The notes: generated by a model not told the origin, from the sequence alone. A stretch of 25,164 nucleotides of DNA from Algibacter miyuki (GCF_042427745.1 NZ_JBHMFA010000031.1), one strand, 5' to 3'; shown: positions 8,333-16,674, counted from the first letter of the stretch. Translations and numbers: made by a program.

Positions 8333-9460
8333 ATGCTAAATAAACATGTGACATTAAAACATCTTTTTATTAAAGAGCAACAATGTATTGGATTACAATT
8401 CAATGCAGATAAAGTTATCCAAGCTCTAATTAAAGAGTTACCAAGCCCTAAATGGAGTAAAGAGTTTAATATGGTATATATTATAAATAATAAATCAAAT
8501 ATTAATTTGATTTTCGAGAAGTTTGAAGGTGTTGCTTGGATTAATTGCAACTATTTTTTTAACGATAGAAAACTAAATAGTGATAATAAAACTACTGATA
8601 TATCTTGGTTTAGAAATCGACCTGTAAAAAAAAACTTTAGAACATGTCCTGATGAATTTTTACAAAAATTAGAGTTAAAAAAATATTCTAATAGCACAGT
8701 AAAAAACTATGTTCATAGTTTTGAGAAATTTATTAACTATTATAAAGAAAGAGAATTATTTAGCATTAACGAAAATGATATTAGGATTTATCTTAAAAAG
8801 TTAGTTAACGAAGATAAATCTAATTCATATATTAATATGGCTATCAATGCTATTAAATTTTATTACGAAATGGTTTTAGGAATGCCTAATAGATTTTACT
8901 CTATTGAAAGACCTCGAAAAGAGTCAAAATTGCCAAAAGTATTATCTAAAGAAGAAATAATTACAATAATTAATAGTACCAACAACATAAAACATAAATG
9001 CATTATAAGCTTATTATACTCATCTGGTTTGCGCAGAAATGAGCTCTTACAATTAAAAATAGAAGACATCGATAGTAAAAGAATGGTTATTAGAGTGGAA
9101 CAAGCTAAAGGTAATAAAGACCGCTATACTGTGCTCAACAAAAGTGTTCTGGAAGACATGAGAAAGTATTTTAAAATTTATAGACCTAAAACATATTTAT
9201 TTGAAAACCCGATATCTGGTAATAAATACAGTAGTTCTAGTGTACTACAAATTGTAGTTAAATCTGCAAAAAACGCTGGTATTAAACAAAGAGTTACTCC
9301 ACATATGCTAAGACATAGCTTCGCTACTCATTTACTAGAAAGCGGTACTGATATTAGATATATACAATTACTCCTAGGTCATAATTCTACCAAAACAACT
9401 GAAATTTACACACACGTTGCTACAAGTTCCTTTACAGAAATTAAAGATTTACTATCTTAG
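8333..9460 (+). CDS. Tyrosine recombinase of the cassette array (integron-integrase-like, Xer-type)
   Basis: 375 residues. The C-terminal catalytic domain has the full tyrosine-recombinase set: R234 (SSGLRRNELL), K near 260 (QAKGNKDR), H324 and R327 (TPHMLRHSFATHLLE), H350 (LLLGH) and nucleophile Y359 (TTEIYTHV). A SAM-like core-binding domain covers about 105-190 (KLELKKYSNSTVKNYVHSF...). Residues 1-95 form an extra N-terminal domain (VTLKH...KWSKEFNMVYI...GVAWINCNYFF) absent from XerC/D and IntI1. R234 and H324 are 90 residues apart against about 130 in IntI1, so the IntI-specific insertion is missing. Its gene directly precedes the attI-like site and points toward the cassettes, unlike most integrons where intI is divergent. 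It is inferred to recombine the attI/attC-like sites. It could alternatively be an unrelated resident Xer protein, but the position argues against that. Confidence 0.92.
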   Translation: MLNKHVTLKHLFIKEQQCIGLQFNADKVIQALIKELPSPKWSKEFNMVYIINNKSNINLIFEKFEGVAWINCNYFFNDRKLNSDNKTTDISWFRNRPVKKNFRTCPDEFLQKLELKKYSNSTVKNYVHSFEKFINYYKERELFSINENDIRIYLKKLVNEDKSNSYINMAINAIKFYYEMVLGMPNRFYSIERPRKESKLPKVLSKEEIITIINSTNNIKHKCIISLLYSSGLRRNELLQLKIEDIDSKRMVIRVEQAKGNKDRYTVLNKSVLEDMRKYFKIYRPKTYLFENPISGNKYSSSSVLQIVVKSAKNAGIKQRVTPHMLRHSFATHLLESGTDIRYIQLLLGHNSTKTTEIYTHVATSSFTEIKDLLS

Positions 9461-9474
9461 TGCACATATAATAG

Positions 9475-9514
9475 ATATATAGTTAATACTAACTATATAT
9501 ATTTGTTGTGGGTA
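9475..9514 (+). other. attI-like primary insertion site
   Basis: Fourteen bp after the recombinase stop, ATATATAGTTA (9475-9485) and TAACTATATAT (9490-9500) form a perfect 11-bp inverted repeat around ATAC. Next comes GTTGTGGGTA (9505-9514), whose TTGTGGGTA belongs to cassette 1. The presumed cut is between G9505 and T9506. Paired 11-bp arms are the usual binding size for tyrosine recombinases. Unlike the junctions further on, there is no left YAAC box and no long foldable centre, as expected for attI compared with attC. Confidence 0.7.
9498..9505 (+). promoter_or_regulatory. Possible array promoter (-7 element) abutting the insertion point
   Basis: TATATTTG matches the Bacteroidota -7 consensus TAnnTTTG in all fixed positions. 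Its final G is the G of the G^TT insertion point. No good TTTG -33 element is seen at the ideal spacing (9475-9478 is ATAT). If active, transcription would begin a few bases inside whichever cassette occupies first place. Confidence 0.4.
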
Positions 9515-9538
9515 ATTTAAAAAAACATTTAGTAAATA

Positions 9539-9808
9539 ATGCCAATTAATATTTATAAAGAAAAAAATAATGAAAGGCTAGCTTGGTTGTGCGATAAAAG
9601 TTGGGATTTACCATATCAAATTTCTGAACTGGAAAATTGGTTAGAAAAAACTGGAAAACACCTTCCTATTGGGCAGTATGTTGCTGACATTGGATTTGGA
9701 ATTAGAAATGAGGCAAATGGTGGTGGCGGAGTTATTAGTAAAAATATGATAGGTATTATGAGCAAAATTGGAATGGAAATTTATCTTTCAGAATACCCAT
9801 CAAAATGA
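9539..9808 (+). CDS. Unknown 89-residue protein, cassette 1 gene 1
   Basis: The start ATG lies 33 bp into the cassette. The protein has no signal peptide or membrane segment. Visible features are an amphipathic helix (ISELENWLEKTGKHL), a glycine-rich turn (NEANGGGGVIS) and a C terminus SKIGMEIYLSEYP. The final part loosely resembles the end of DUF4279-type small proteins, some of which are immunity proteins; this is a weak impression by eye. The stop overlaps the next start as ATGA (9805-9808), so the two genes are translationally coupled and probably act together. Confidence 0.75.
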   Translation: MPINIYKEKNNERLAWLCDKSWDLPYQISELENWLEKTGKHLPIGQYVADIGFGIRNEANGGGGVISKNMIGIMSKIGMEIYLSEYPSK

Positions 9809-10185
9809 CCAAATCAAAACGGCTGGATTTTTTAAAATCCTATCTCAAATTGTACGGAGTTGAAAGAATTGAATTAACGAATGAAACAGTTGACTCAATT
9901 AGTGGAATTGCAATTTATGATGAAAATGACCCAGAAGAAAGGCAGGAATTTATTTGGCATAAAACTGAAAGACAAGTTCCTTCACCAGAATTGAATATTC
10001 TGATTGAAAAAATTGTGACGGAAAAATGGCATACTGGAGACAAAATTTCGGAACATATTGAGGAGCTGGAATTAGAGGAATTTGACAACTCGCTTAAAGA
10101 AAAAATACTGACTGAATTATTTGACGTCCGAATTAGAATGGTTGACGATGGAGAAGAAACGGACTCTTATTGGGTACATTATTGA
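9805..10185 (+). CDS. Unknown acidic 126-residue protein, cassette 1 gene 2
   Basis: Overlaps the previous gene by 4 bp. The protein is rich in E and D, especially in the second half (ISEHIEELELEEFDNSLKEKI), and ends in a conserved-looking RIRMVDDGEETDSYWVHY. The start has a short basic helix (TKSKRLDFLKSYLKLYG). No catalytic motif, signal peptide or membrane span is seen. The size, acidity and coupling would suit an immunity or antitoxin-like partner, but that is a guess. The stop lies 9 bp before the left box of the first attC-like site, so it is tightly fitted into the cassette. Confidence 0.75.
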   Translation: MTKSKRLDFLKSYLKLYGVERIELTNETVDSISGIAIYDENDPEERQEFIWHKTERQVPSPELNILIEKIVTEKWHTGDKISEHIEELELEEFDNSLKEKILTELFDVRIRMVDDGEETDSYWVHY

Positions 10186-10194
10186 GCGAAAAAC

Positions 10195-10397
10195 TACCCA
10201 CAACAATGCCTAAACGTAATGCGGACTTTATGGCTAAATCTAAAGGTCTGTGTATATTTATAATGTCGCTAAATCTTTGGGATTTAGCTTTGGACAAGAA
10301 AAAATAAAAACTAAACCAAAAGCTTTAGCTTCGTGCGTAGACGGAAACTAAATGTTTCCTTACTTCCGCACTACGCTTAGCCGAACCGTTGGCAAAC
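10195..10397 (+). repeat. attC-like site 1
   Basis: Left box TACCCACAAC (10195-10204) pairs with GTTGTGGGTA at the start of this cassette. Inner boxes CTAAACGTAATGCGGA (10210-10225) and TCCGCACTACGCTTAG (10365-10380) match at 14 of 16 positions. Spacers are 5 nt left and 7 nt right. Right box GTTGGCAAAC begins at 10388. The centre carries the motif TATATTTA (10253-10260), a possible promoter element for the next cassette. Confidence 0.8.
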
Positions 10398-10413
10398 ATT
10401 TGAAAAAAACGAA

Positions 10414-10935
10414 ATGAGGATAATTCCATCTGATAAAATTGAAATAATAACTACTCTTTCAAATCAAGAAGTCAGAAAAATATTAGCGGAAAATATTCGA
10501 CCAAAAAAAAGACTGAAAATTGGATTTGACAAATCTCAAGAAAAGGAATTGTTTGAAGGAAATTTTGAACAAGACAAGTTTGAAATTCAGCGAATAATAA
10601 CTGGTCGGAATTCTTTTCTTCCTCAAATCAAAGGAAAAATTCAACCGAATATAAATGGAACCAAATTAGTTGCGGAATTAAAAGTTCACACTTTTGTAAT
10701 TGTGTTTATGCTATTCTGGTTGACTTTTGTCGGATTTTCCTTCATTATGGGAATTGTAGGGGTTATAAATCAAGGAACTAATCCTATTTTGCTAATCTTT
10801 CCATTAATAATGATTGGTTTTGGAATCAGACTGGTACATTACGGATATAATAGTCAAAAGGACAAGTCTATAACTGATTTAAAGAAAATTATAAACGGAC
10901 AACTAAAAGAAAAAACGTTTGCCAACAATGTATAA
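10414..10935 (+). CDS. Predicted membrane protein with two spans, cassette 2
   Basis: 173 residues. A basic, soluble N-terminal part (1-90) is followed by two hydrophobic segments at about 93-117 and 123-142, joined by a short loop (INQGTNP), and a cytoplasmic-looking tail ending KEKTFANNV. There is no signal peptide and no recognised catalytic motif. It is the sole gene of the smallest cassette. The last codons (ANNV and stop) are encoded by the left box and spacer of the attC-like site, so the cassette end supplies the protein's C terminus. Function unknown; a membrane effector or sensor is possible. Confidence 0.75.
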   Translation: MRIIPSDKIEIITTLSNQEVRKILAENIRPKKRLKIGFDKSQEKELFEGNFEQDKFEIQRIITGRNSFLPQIKGKIQPNINGTKLVAELKVHTFVIVFMLFWLTFVGFSFIMGIVGVINQGTNPILLIFPLIMIGFGIRLVHYGYNSQKDKSITDLKKIINGQLKEKTFANNV

Positions 10936-11060
10936 ACGCAATTACGGCGGATTCGACTTCGTCCGAATCCAAACGTAATTGCTAAAGCCTGTGCTCAATC
11001 GAAAATTTCCGTATATTTATTCCGTAACTGACGTTTATACCAAACCGTTGGCATTAATAC
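10917..11060 (+). repeat. attC-like site 2
   Basis: Left box GTTTGCCAAC (10917-10926) is the exact reverse complement of GTTGGCAAAC opening this cassette. Inner boxes are GTATAAACG (10930-10938) and CGTTTATAC (11032-11040), perfectly complementary, with spacers of 3 and 6 nt. The right box GTTGGCATTAATAC starts at 11047. A nested arm GCAATTACG (10938-10946)/CGTAATTGC (10974-10982) adds a side hairpin. TATATTTA occurs at 11012-11019. Confidence 0.85.
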
Positions 11061-11076
11061 AAAACCAGAACTATAA

Positions 11077-12951
11077 ATGACATTTCCATTTGATATTACG
11101 ATTAATCTATCTCAATCAAGAATAAAAGAAGTTCAAAATAAAAAAATCACTATTCATAATGGAATCACTACATTTTTGGGTCCCAATGGAGCTGGGAAAA
11201 CACAATTACTTAGAGGATTAAAAGTTAGTTTAAACTCTCACCTAAATGGAAAAAAAATAAGATATGTTTCTGCTGGAAGACTAAGCCCAATGGAAAGTTA
11301 TCGTTCGGACAATCAAGGATACGGAAACACTATACAATTTGACAATGCTCAATTTGGAGATAAAAGTGCCGTTTCAAGAAGACATAAAAATGAAACAATT
11401 CTAGGTGATATTGCTACTCTTTCGGAACGTGCGGATATACTTATAAAAATTCAAGAAAGATTAAGGAAATTATTCAATAGAGATGTGATTATTGATTGGG
11501 ATGGAGGAATGTTAAAAGTTTTTTTTGCTAGAATAGATAGTGATAGTAGTGAAAGTTATTCTTCAGCAAGAGAAGCGAGCGGTTTGTTACATTTAGTCTC
11601 AATATTAGCAGCTTTATATGATGACGAGGTTGGTTGTCTACTTATTGATGAACCCGAAGTTTCATTGCATCCTCAATTACAAGCATTCTTACTTGAAGAA
11701 ATTAAAAAAGTGGCTGGTAGAAATAACGAGATTGGGAAAAAACTTATTTTTATTTCTACCCATTCTACAGAATTCGTAGAACTCAGTTCGGTACAACAAT
11801 TGGCTTCAATAGTCTTTTGCAAAGATATTTTTGAGAATCCCGTACAAATTGACCCAAGTTTAGGCGAATTTCAAGGAAAAAAATTACAAGCACTTCTTGC
11901 TAGACTTGGTCAAGAACATAAACTTGCCTTATTTTGTCATAAGCCTTTACTTGTAGAAGGTCCAAGTGACCAAATTATTTGTTCTGCAATAAGTAGAAAA
12001 CTCTCTTTAAATACTGAGGCAGCTGGCTCTCAAATTTTACCTGTCACAGGAAAAGGTCAGTTTCCAGTAGTAATCAAATTAATGAGACTAATTGGTAAAG
12101 AGCCAAGTATTTTGGGTGATGCTGATGCGCTTACAGATGGTTTAGATATCATTAGCTCTTTCACTACTTTAAGTTCGGCAAATAATCTTGCAAACGAACT
12201 AGGTCATCGAGATGCTTCAAAATTTGCTCGTGATATATATAATGATTTTTGCCTTCAAATATCTGAACATTGGAATGATATTAGCTCACTTTGTAAGAAA
12301 CATTATTATTGGGTAAATAGAGATAAAGAAAAAGAAGAAATTATTGCACAAAAAAGAAGTGCTTTTTGTTGGCTATTTAACACAGATAATGAAATCATTA
12401 AAACTCAACCTAATGGAGAATCTTGGTTAACAATAAAAAATCGTTTAAGTTCATTATTAGACTTTTTGGAAAAATTAGGTTGCTTTATTCTTAGAAAAGG
12501 TACAATTGAAGCCTATTATCAACATTCAGAAACATTAACAAATGATGAAAAACCTAACGCTGCATCATACGAGGTAAATGGATTAATGGACGAAGACGAT
12601 ATAAAAGTTAAATCTGCTTATTCTGACATTATAAGACCAATAAAGTTTTGTTCGAGTGCAAAAGAAATAAACGAAGCACAAGCTACAAGGGATTTATTAT
12701 TAGCAATTGCATCACCTGCTTTAGCTTCAATTAATAAAAATACATCTGATAATGAGTTAAGAATCCTATCTAATAGCTTATTAGGTGACAAATCAAATTT
12801 ATTTAAGCTAAGCTGTATTGTAGAAAGGGAAGATATTTTTTTAAACATTGAATTATTATCTAATATTTTAGATATAAATGGATTTCCTATAAAAATTAAA
12901 AAAGGAGCAAATCCAATTGAGGTTGTGAATAATTCATTGGGATTAAAATAA
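11077..12951 (+). CDS. OLD-like ATPase with TOPRIM nuclease domain, cassette 3
   Basis: 624 residues. The N-terminal ABC-type ATPase has Walker A GPNGAGKT (35-42), a signature-like segment before Walker B LLIDEPEVSLHPQ (188-200), and the H-loop histidine H229 (FISTHSTEF). A TOPRIM domain follows: E294 in LLVEGPSDQII and the DxD pair D348/D350 in ILGDADALTDG. The rest (about 380-624) is helical and unassigned. This ATPase-TOPRIM order defines the OLD family of anti-phage nucleases, some of which cut DNA when triggered. No UvrD-like helicase partner (as in Gabija) and no reverse transcriptase is next to it, so it would be a stand-alone type. A defence role is inferred from family and context. 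Alone in its cassette. Confidence 0.9.
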   Translation: MTFPFDITINLSQSRIKEVQNKKITIHNGITTFLGPNGAGKTQLLRGLKVSLNSHLNGKKIRYVSAGRLSPMESYRSDNQGYGNTIQFDNAQFGDKSAVSRRHKNETILGDIATLSERADILIKIQERLRKLFNRDVIIDWDGGMLKVFFARIDSDSSESYSSAREASGLLHLVSILAALYDDEVGCLLIDEPEVSLHPQLQAFLLEEIKKVAGRNNEIGKKLIFISTHSTEFVELSSVQQLASIVFCKDIFENPVQIDPSLGEFQGKKLQALLARLGQEHKLALFCHKPLLVEGPSDQIICSAISRKLSLNTEAAGSQILPVTGKGQFPVVIKLMRLIGKEPSILGDADALTDGLDIISSFTTLSSANNLANELGHRDASKFARDIYNDFCLQISEHWNDISSLCKKHYYWVNRDKEKEEIIAQKRSAFCWLFNTDNEIIKTQPNGESWLTIKNRLSSLLDFLEKLGCFILRKGTIEAYYQHSETLTNDEKPNAASYEVNGLMDEDDIKVKSAYSDIIRPIKFCSSAKEINEAQATRDLLLAIASPALASINKNTSDNELRILSNSLLGDKSNLFKLSCIVEREDIFLNIELLSNILDINGFPIKIKKGANPIEVVNNSLGLK

Positions 12952-12952
12952 A

Positions 12953-13101
12953 GTACTAATGCCAACACAGTATATAAAAAATTGCTATTTTGTGCTTAAC
13001 CAATGTTAGTTGCTTTGTTTGCTAGCTTCTGATTTTCCTTCGGAAAATCCTCGCACACAAACACGCAACATTTCATATACATAAACGTTAGCCACAAGCT
13101 G
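12953..13101 (+). repeat. attC-like site 3
   Basis: Left box GTACTAATGCCAAC (12953-12966) matches the complement of this cassette's start GTTGGCATTAATAC at 13 of 14 positions. Inner boxes are GTATATAAAAAATTGC (12970-12985) and GCAACATTTCATATAC (13065-13080). Spacers are 3 and 6 nt. Right box GTTAGCC starts at 13087. The centre holds a hairpin TTTTCC-TTC-GGAAAA. Confidence 0.8.
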
Positions 13102-13210
13102 AAAAGCCAACCGCACAGTCAAGCACATTTCATTTTTTTCGTGCCTCAAAAAATAAAAAGAGCTTGCCTTTTTCCACCACCACCTGAATAGGAAATCACG
13201 AAATATTTAT

Positions 13211-13232
13211 TATATTTGTCAAATACTGACAA
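13211..13232 (+). promoter_or_regulatory. Promoter -7 element with overlapping operator for the R-M operon
   Basis: TATATTTG (13211-13218) fits the Bacteroidota -7 element. TTGTCA (13216-13221) and TGACAA (13227-13232) form a perfect 6-bp inverted repeat around AATAC and overlap it. Such an operator on the promoter, 20 bp ahead of a HTH controller gene, suggests autoregulation as in C-protein restriction systems. Confidence 0.6.
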
Positions 13233-13251
13233 GTCTAAATATTCAAGTCAA

Positions 13252-13578
13252 ATGAAACAATATTTTGGGGAATACATTAGGAATTTACGAACGAAAAAAG
13301 GACTTACTTTAACGCAATTAGGTGCTAAACTTGATTTAGATTCTGCAAACCTTAGCAAAATTGAAAATGGAAAAAGAGAGTTTGATGAAAAAAGACTTGA
13401 ATTATTAGCTTCAGTTTTTTGTCTTGATATTGAAAATTTAAAAACAGAATTCTTTAGTGAACTCTTTGCGAAAAAAATATACGAAACTAATTGCTCTACA
13501 GAAGTTCTCAATGTTGCCGAAGAAAAGGTAAAATACTATAGAGAGCAAAATGTAAAACAAGGAAAACTTAAATTATAG
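13252..13578 (+). CDS. XRE-family HTH controller of the restriction-modification operon, cassette 4
   Basis: 108 residues from ATG 13252. A TTG start at 13216 is in frame but lies inside the promoter/operator, so I prefer the ATG. The N-terminal helix-turn-helix is clear: IRNLRTKKGLTLTQLGAKLD followed by SANLSKIENGKR (about 9-43), the classic XRE/Cro fold. The C-terminal part (about 70-108) is helical and charged. Its stop is immediately followed by the start of the large R-M gene, so it leads a three-gene operon. Small XRE proteins in this place usually time restriction against methylation by binding their own promoter. The palindrome at 13216-13232 is the natural target. Confidence 0.88.
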   Translation: MKQYFGEYIRNLRTKKGLTLTQLGAKLDLDSANLSKIENGKREFDEKRLELLASVFCLDIENLKTEFFSELFAKKIYETNCSTEVLNVAEEKVKYYREQNVKQGKLKL

Positions 13579-16500
13579 ATGTCTCAGAGAAAAGAACAAT
13601 TAACCGAATTGGTGCAAAGATACCAAGCCTTCAAAGAAGAAGGACGTTTAGATTTAAGCTCTGAGGAAACCATCAGAACGTGGATAAATGAATTACTTTC
13701 TATCTTTAATTGGAATGTGATGGACACATCTCAAGTACTTCAAGAGAAAGTTTTATCTAGAGAAGAAAAAGAGAGATTAGTAGAAATTGACTCAACCTCT
13801 ACTCGACCAGATTACACTTTTAAAATAGGAAATCAAAAACTTACTTTTCTTGACGCTAAAGCAGTTTCGGTTAATATAGAAACAAGCACCTCTTCCGCTT
13901 TTCAAATAAAATCTTATGGTTGGTCAATTTTGGCTTCTTGTACATTTTTAACAAATTTCGAGGAATTTGCTATTTATGATTGTACTTATGTTCCAAACCA
14001 AGGTCAGCCAGCTAACTTAGGTAGAACCTATTTAAAAATAGATGATTATGTTGAGAATTTTGACGTTTTAGAAACACATCTTCTTAAGTCTAACATCTTA
14101 AATGGAACTCTTGAAAAACTTTATGCAAACACTCTTAAAAATGTAAGTAGTGTTCAAAAGCTTTCACCTGACTTAGTTTTTGCAGAACAGCTTTCAAAGT
14201 TTAGATTATCTCTGGCTAAAAATATTGTAGAAAACAATAGCGACCTGATAAGCAATAATTCAGAGTTACTAGCTTATCTAACACAAGTAATTATAAATCG
14301 TATAATATTTATTAGAATTTGTGAGGCTAGACGAATTGAAAGAGATGGCTTGCTATTAACCTTTCAGGAAAATGGGTTTTGGTCTGAATTCAAAAATTCA
14401 TCTTACAATGATTTCTTCGAACATTATGACGGACCTCTTTTTGATAGAATAAGTGATATCCAAGAATTAGAAATAGATAACGAAATCATTAAGGATTTAA
14501 TAGATACACTCTATTATCCTTCGCCTTATAGATTTGAGGTTATTCCAACAAAACTTTTGAGTGACATTTATGAGATTTTCTTATCAAAAAAACTAATAAT
14601 TGAAGATGGAGAAGTTTCAGAGAAACTTAAACTTGAATACATTAAAACTAATGGTGCTATTAGTACACCTCAATATTTAGTTCAAGACTTACTTAAAAGA
14701 ACTATCATTAAGGAAAGTCTGACAGAAAGAGGGCTTGAAAGTATTTCAGAAACTAAAATTTTAGATTTTGCCTGTGGTAGTGGAATTTTTCTAATTGAAA
14801 CTTTTGATTACTTACAAGATATTTTCATTGATTACTACAAAGAAAATCCATCCCAAGCTTTTAGTCACTTCTTTTTTCAAAACTCTGATTTAACAACATT
14901 AACTATTGCTGGAAAAAGGCATTTAATATCTAATTGTATTTTTGGTGTCGACATTGACCCAGAAGCAGTTGAAGTTGCTCGAATGTCATTGTCACTTAAA
15001 GTTGTTGATAGTTCCGAATTTTATGAAAACTATCAAGAAATTGGAATCTTTGGTAGTCAAATCTTAAATAACGTTGGGAATAATATTAAATGTGGTAATA
15101 CACTAGTTTCAAAAGATATAACTGTAAAATATCCACTAATAATTTCAGACCAGCCACAACTTTTTAGAACAAATGCATTTGACTATAATAGCGAAGATGG
15201 TTTTTCTGAAATTTTTGATACTAAAGGTGGTTTTGACTACATAGTTGGTAATCCACCTTATGTTGAAGTCAAGAATTATAATGTAGAATATCCTATTATG
15301 CATCAATACATTAAAGCGGAATATGAAACTACAAAAAATGGAAAAATTGATTTAGCTGTAGCTTTTATAGAAAGAGCATTTTCAATTTTAAATGATAGAG
15401 GGAAATTAGGACTAATTGTTCAAAGAAGATTTTTCAAGACTGATTATGGAAAAAAAATTCGTGAATATATTAGTTCTAGAAACTTACTTTCGCAAGTTAT
15501 AGAGTTTGAAAGTTCGGATATATTTCCAAATCGAATAACATATATAGCAAATCTTATTTTGGATAAAGCCAGACCAGAGAGTATTTCATTTTTGAAAATT
15601 GATTCTGATTTAGAGCAAATTCCTTCGACTTTGCGTAGTATCGAACCATTTGAAAATGATGACACTAAATTTTCGACAATACCTTCTAGCGGATTAAATC
15701 AAAATCCTTGGAATTTTGAAGATGCTGATTTGCTTGCGATAAAAACTTTGCTTCTAAACAATCACGGAAAATTTGGAGATTTTGCAAAAGTAAAAGTTGG
15801 TATTCAAGTTCTCTGGGATAGAGCTTATCATATCAAAGTAACATCAATAAATGATGATGGTACACTTACAGGAAACACGCATCTCGAAGAAAATATTACA
15901 ATTGAAATAGATGCTTGTCGTCCATTAATGGTTAATGAAAAATTTTATCCTTTTTGCAATGACGAAACATCTACTTATGTAATTTTCCCTTATGACACAT
16001 CATTAGAAGAAAACATACCTATTCCATTCTCTGAATTCAACGAACGATTTACATTAGCAGGTCAATATCTCAATAGGCATAAGGATGAAATTGTTAGTAA
16101 TGTGGCAACTTGTGATGGAGAGGAAGTTTGGCATCAATTCACTAGAGTGCAAAATCATAAAGCAATTTATCCTAAGGTCTTACTGCCAATGACTGCAAAT
16201 GATACATACGCTACAGTTACACAGAATCCTTTAAACTACTGTGACAATGCTAATATGTTTTTCATTGATATTCCAGAAAAAAACGAAAATAATTTGTTTG
16301 CAATGTCTGGAATAGTTAATTCTACTTTATTTTCAGTTTTAGCTAGGTCAATTGCATTAAGTCAAATGAATGGGTATTTTAAATTTAATAAACAGTTTAT
16401 AGAACCAATACCGTTTCCTAAGGAGAATTTCAATACTAATATTGCTTTAGTAAATGAGATTTCGGCAATAGCAATTAGTATTAATCAAACACAGCAACGA

Positions 16501-16674
16501 TACAGAAGTTCATCACCAAGACAAAAGACTACATTAAAGACTTTGCTTAACACATATTGGACTAATCTCGATAATAAAGTCTATGAATTGTACGATTTGT
16601 CTAATGACCAAATTTCCTTTTTCAATGGAAGAGGTAGAAACATTAACAGAATAGAAATACTTGATAGATTATGA
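13579..16674 (+). CDS. Type IIG-like restriction-modification enzyme (nuclease-methylase fusion), cassette 4
   Basis: 1031 residues. The N-terminal nuclease has a PD-(D/E)XK pattern: P77-D78 (TRPDYTFK) and D92-A93-K94 (LTFLDAKA), like the N-terminal domain of type I R subunits and Eco57I-like enzymes. After a helical linker comes an N6-adenine methylase core: motif I DFACGSG (396-402) for S-adenosylmethionine and motif IV NPPY (558-561). The last 350 residues would be the target-recognition part. The size matches Eco57I-type fused enzymes of about 1000 residues. It is expected to cut DNA at a distance from its site and to methylate one strand. Its target cannot be read from sequence. It directly follows the HTH gene and overlaps the second methylase by 4 bp (ATGA). 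Confidence 0.9.
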   Translation: MSQRKEQLTELVQRYQAFKEEGRLDLSSEETIRTWINELLSIFNWNVMDTSQVLQEKVLSREEKERLVEIDSTSTRPDYTFKIGNQKLTFLDAKAVSVNIETSTSSAFQIKSYGWSILASCTFLTNFEEFAIYDCTYVPNQGQPANLGRTYLKIDDYVENFDVLETHLLKSNILNGTLEKLYANTLKNVSSVQKLSPDLVFAEQLSKFRLSLAKNIVENNSDLISNNSELLAYLTQVIINRIIFIRICEARRIERDGLLLTFQENGFWSEFKNSSYNDFFEHYDGPLFDRISDIQELEIDNEIIKDLIDTLYYPSPYRFEVIPTKLLSDIYEIFLSKKLIIEDGEVSEKLKLEYIKTNGAISTPQYLVQDLLKRTIIKESLTERGLESISETKILDFACGSGIFLIETFDYLQDIFIDYYKENPSQAFSHFFFQNSDLTTLTIAGKRHLISNCIFGVDIDPEAVEVARMSLSLKVVDSSEFYENYQEIGIFGSQILNNVGNNIKCGNTLVSKDITVKYPLIISDQPQLFRTNAFDYNSEDGFSEIFDTKGGFDYIVGNPPYVEVKNYNVEYPIMHQYIKAEYETTKNGKIDLAVAFIERAFSILNDRGKLGLIVQRRFFKTDYGKKIREYISSRNLLSQVIEFESSDIFPNRITYIANLILDKARPESISFLKIDSDLEQIPSTLRSIEPFENDDTKFSTIPSSGLNQNPWNFEDADLLAIKTLLLNNHGKFGDFAKVKVGIQVLWDRAYHIKVTSINDDGTLTGNTHLEENITIEIDACRPLMVNEKFYPFCNDETSTYVIFPYDTSLEENIPIPFSEFNERFTLAGQYLNRHKDEIVSNVATCDGEEVWHQFTRVQNHKAIYPKVLLPMTANDTYATVTQNPLNYCDNANMFFIDIPEKNENNLFAMSGIVNSTLFSVLARSIALSQMNGYFKFNKQFIEPIPFPKENFNTNIALVNEISAIAISINQTQQRYRSSSPRQKTTLKTLLNTYWTNLDNKVYELYDLSNDQISFFNGRGRNINRIEILDRL

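Noticed and set aside
8296..8550. Minus-strand frame opposite the recombinase start
   Set aside because: Antisense to the conserved N-terminal domain of the recombinase. No supporting motif.
8333..9460. Calling the recombinase a canonical intI gene
   Set aside because: The IntI-specific insertion between the catalytic R and the HxxR box is absent, and the gene points toward the cassettes. I call it integron-integrase-like only.
12618..12968. Minus-strand frame of 116 codons over the end of the OLD-like gene
   Set aside because: Antisense shadow of the 624-residue coding sequence. The same applies to frames at 13248-13511, 15444-15665, 21465-21677, 23450-23674 and 24146-24421.
13216..13251. 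TTG start giving a 120-residue HTH protein
   Set aside because: The TTG lies within the -7 promoter element and the operator arm. ATG 13252 starts just before the HTH domain and is preferred.
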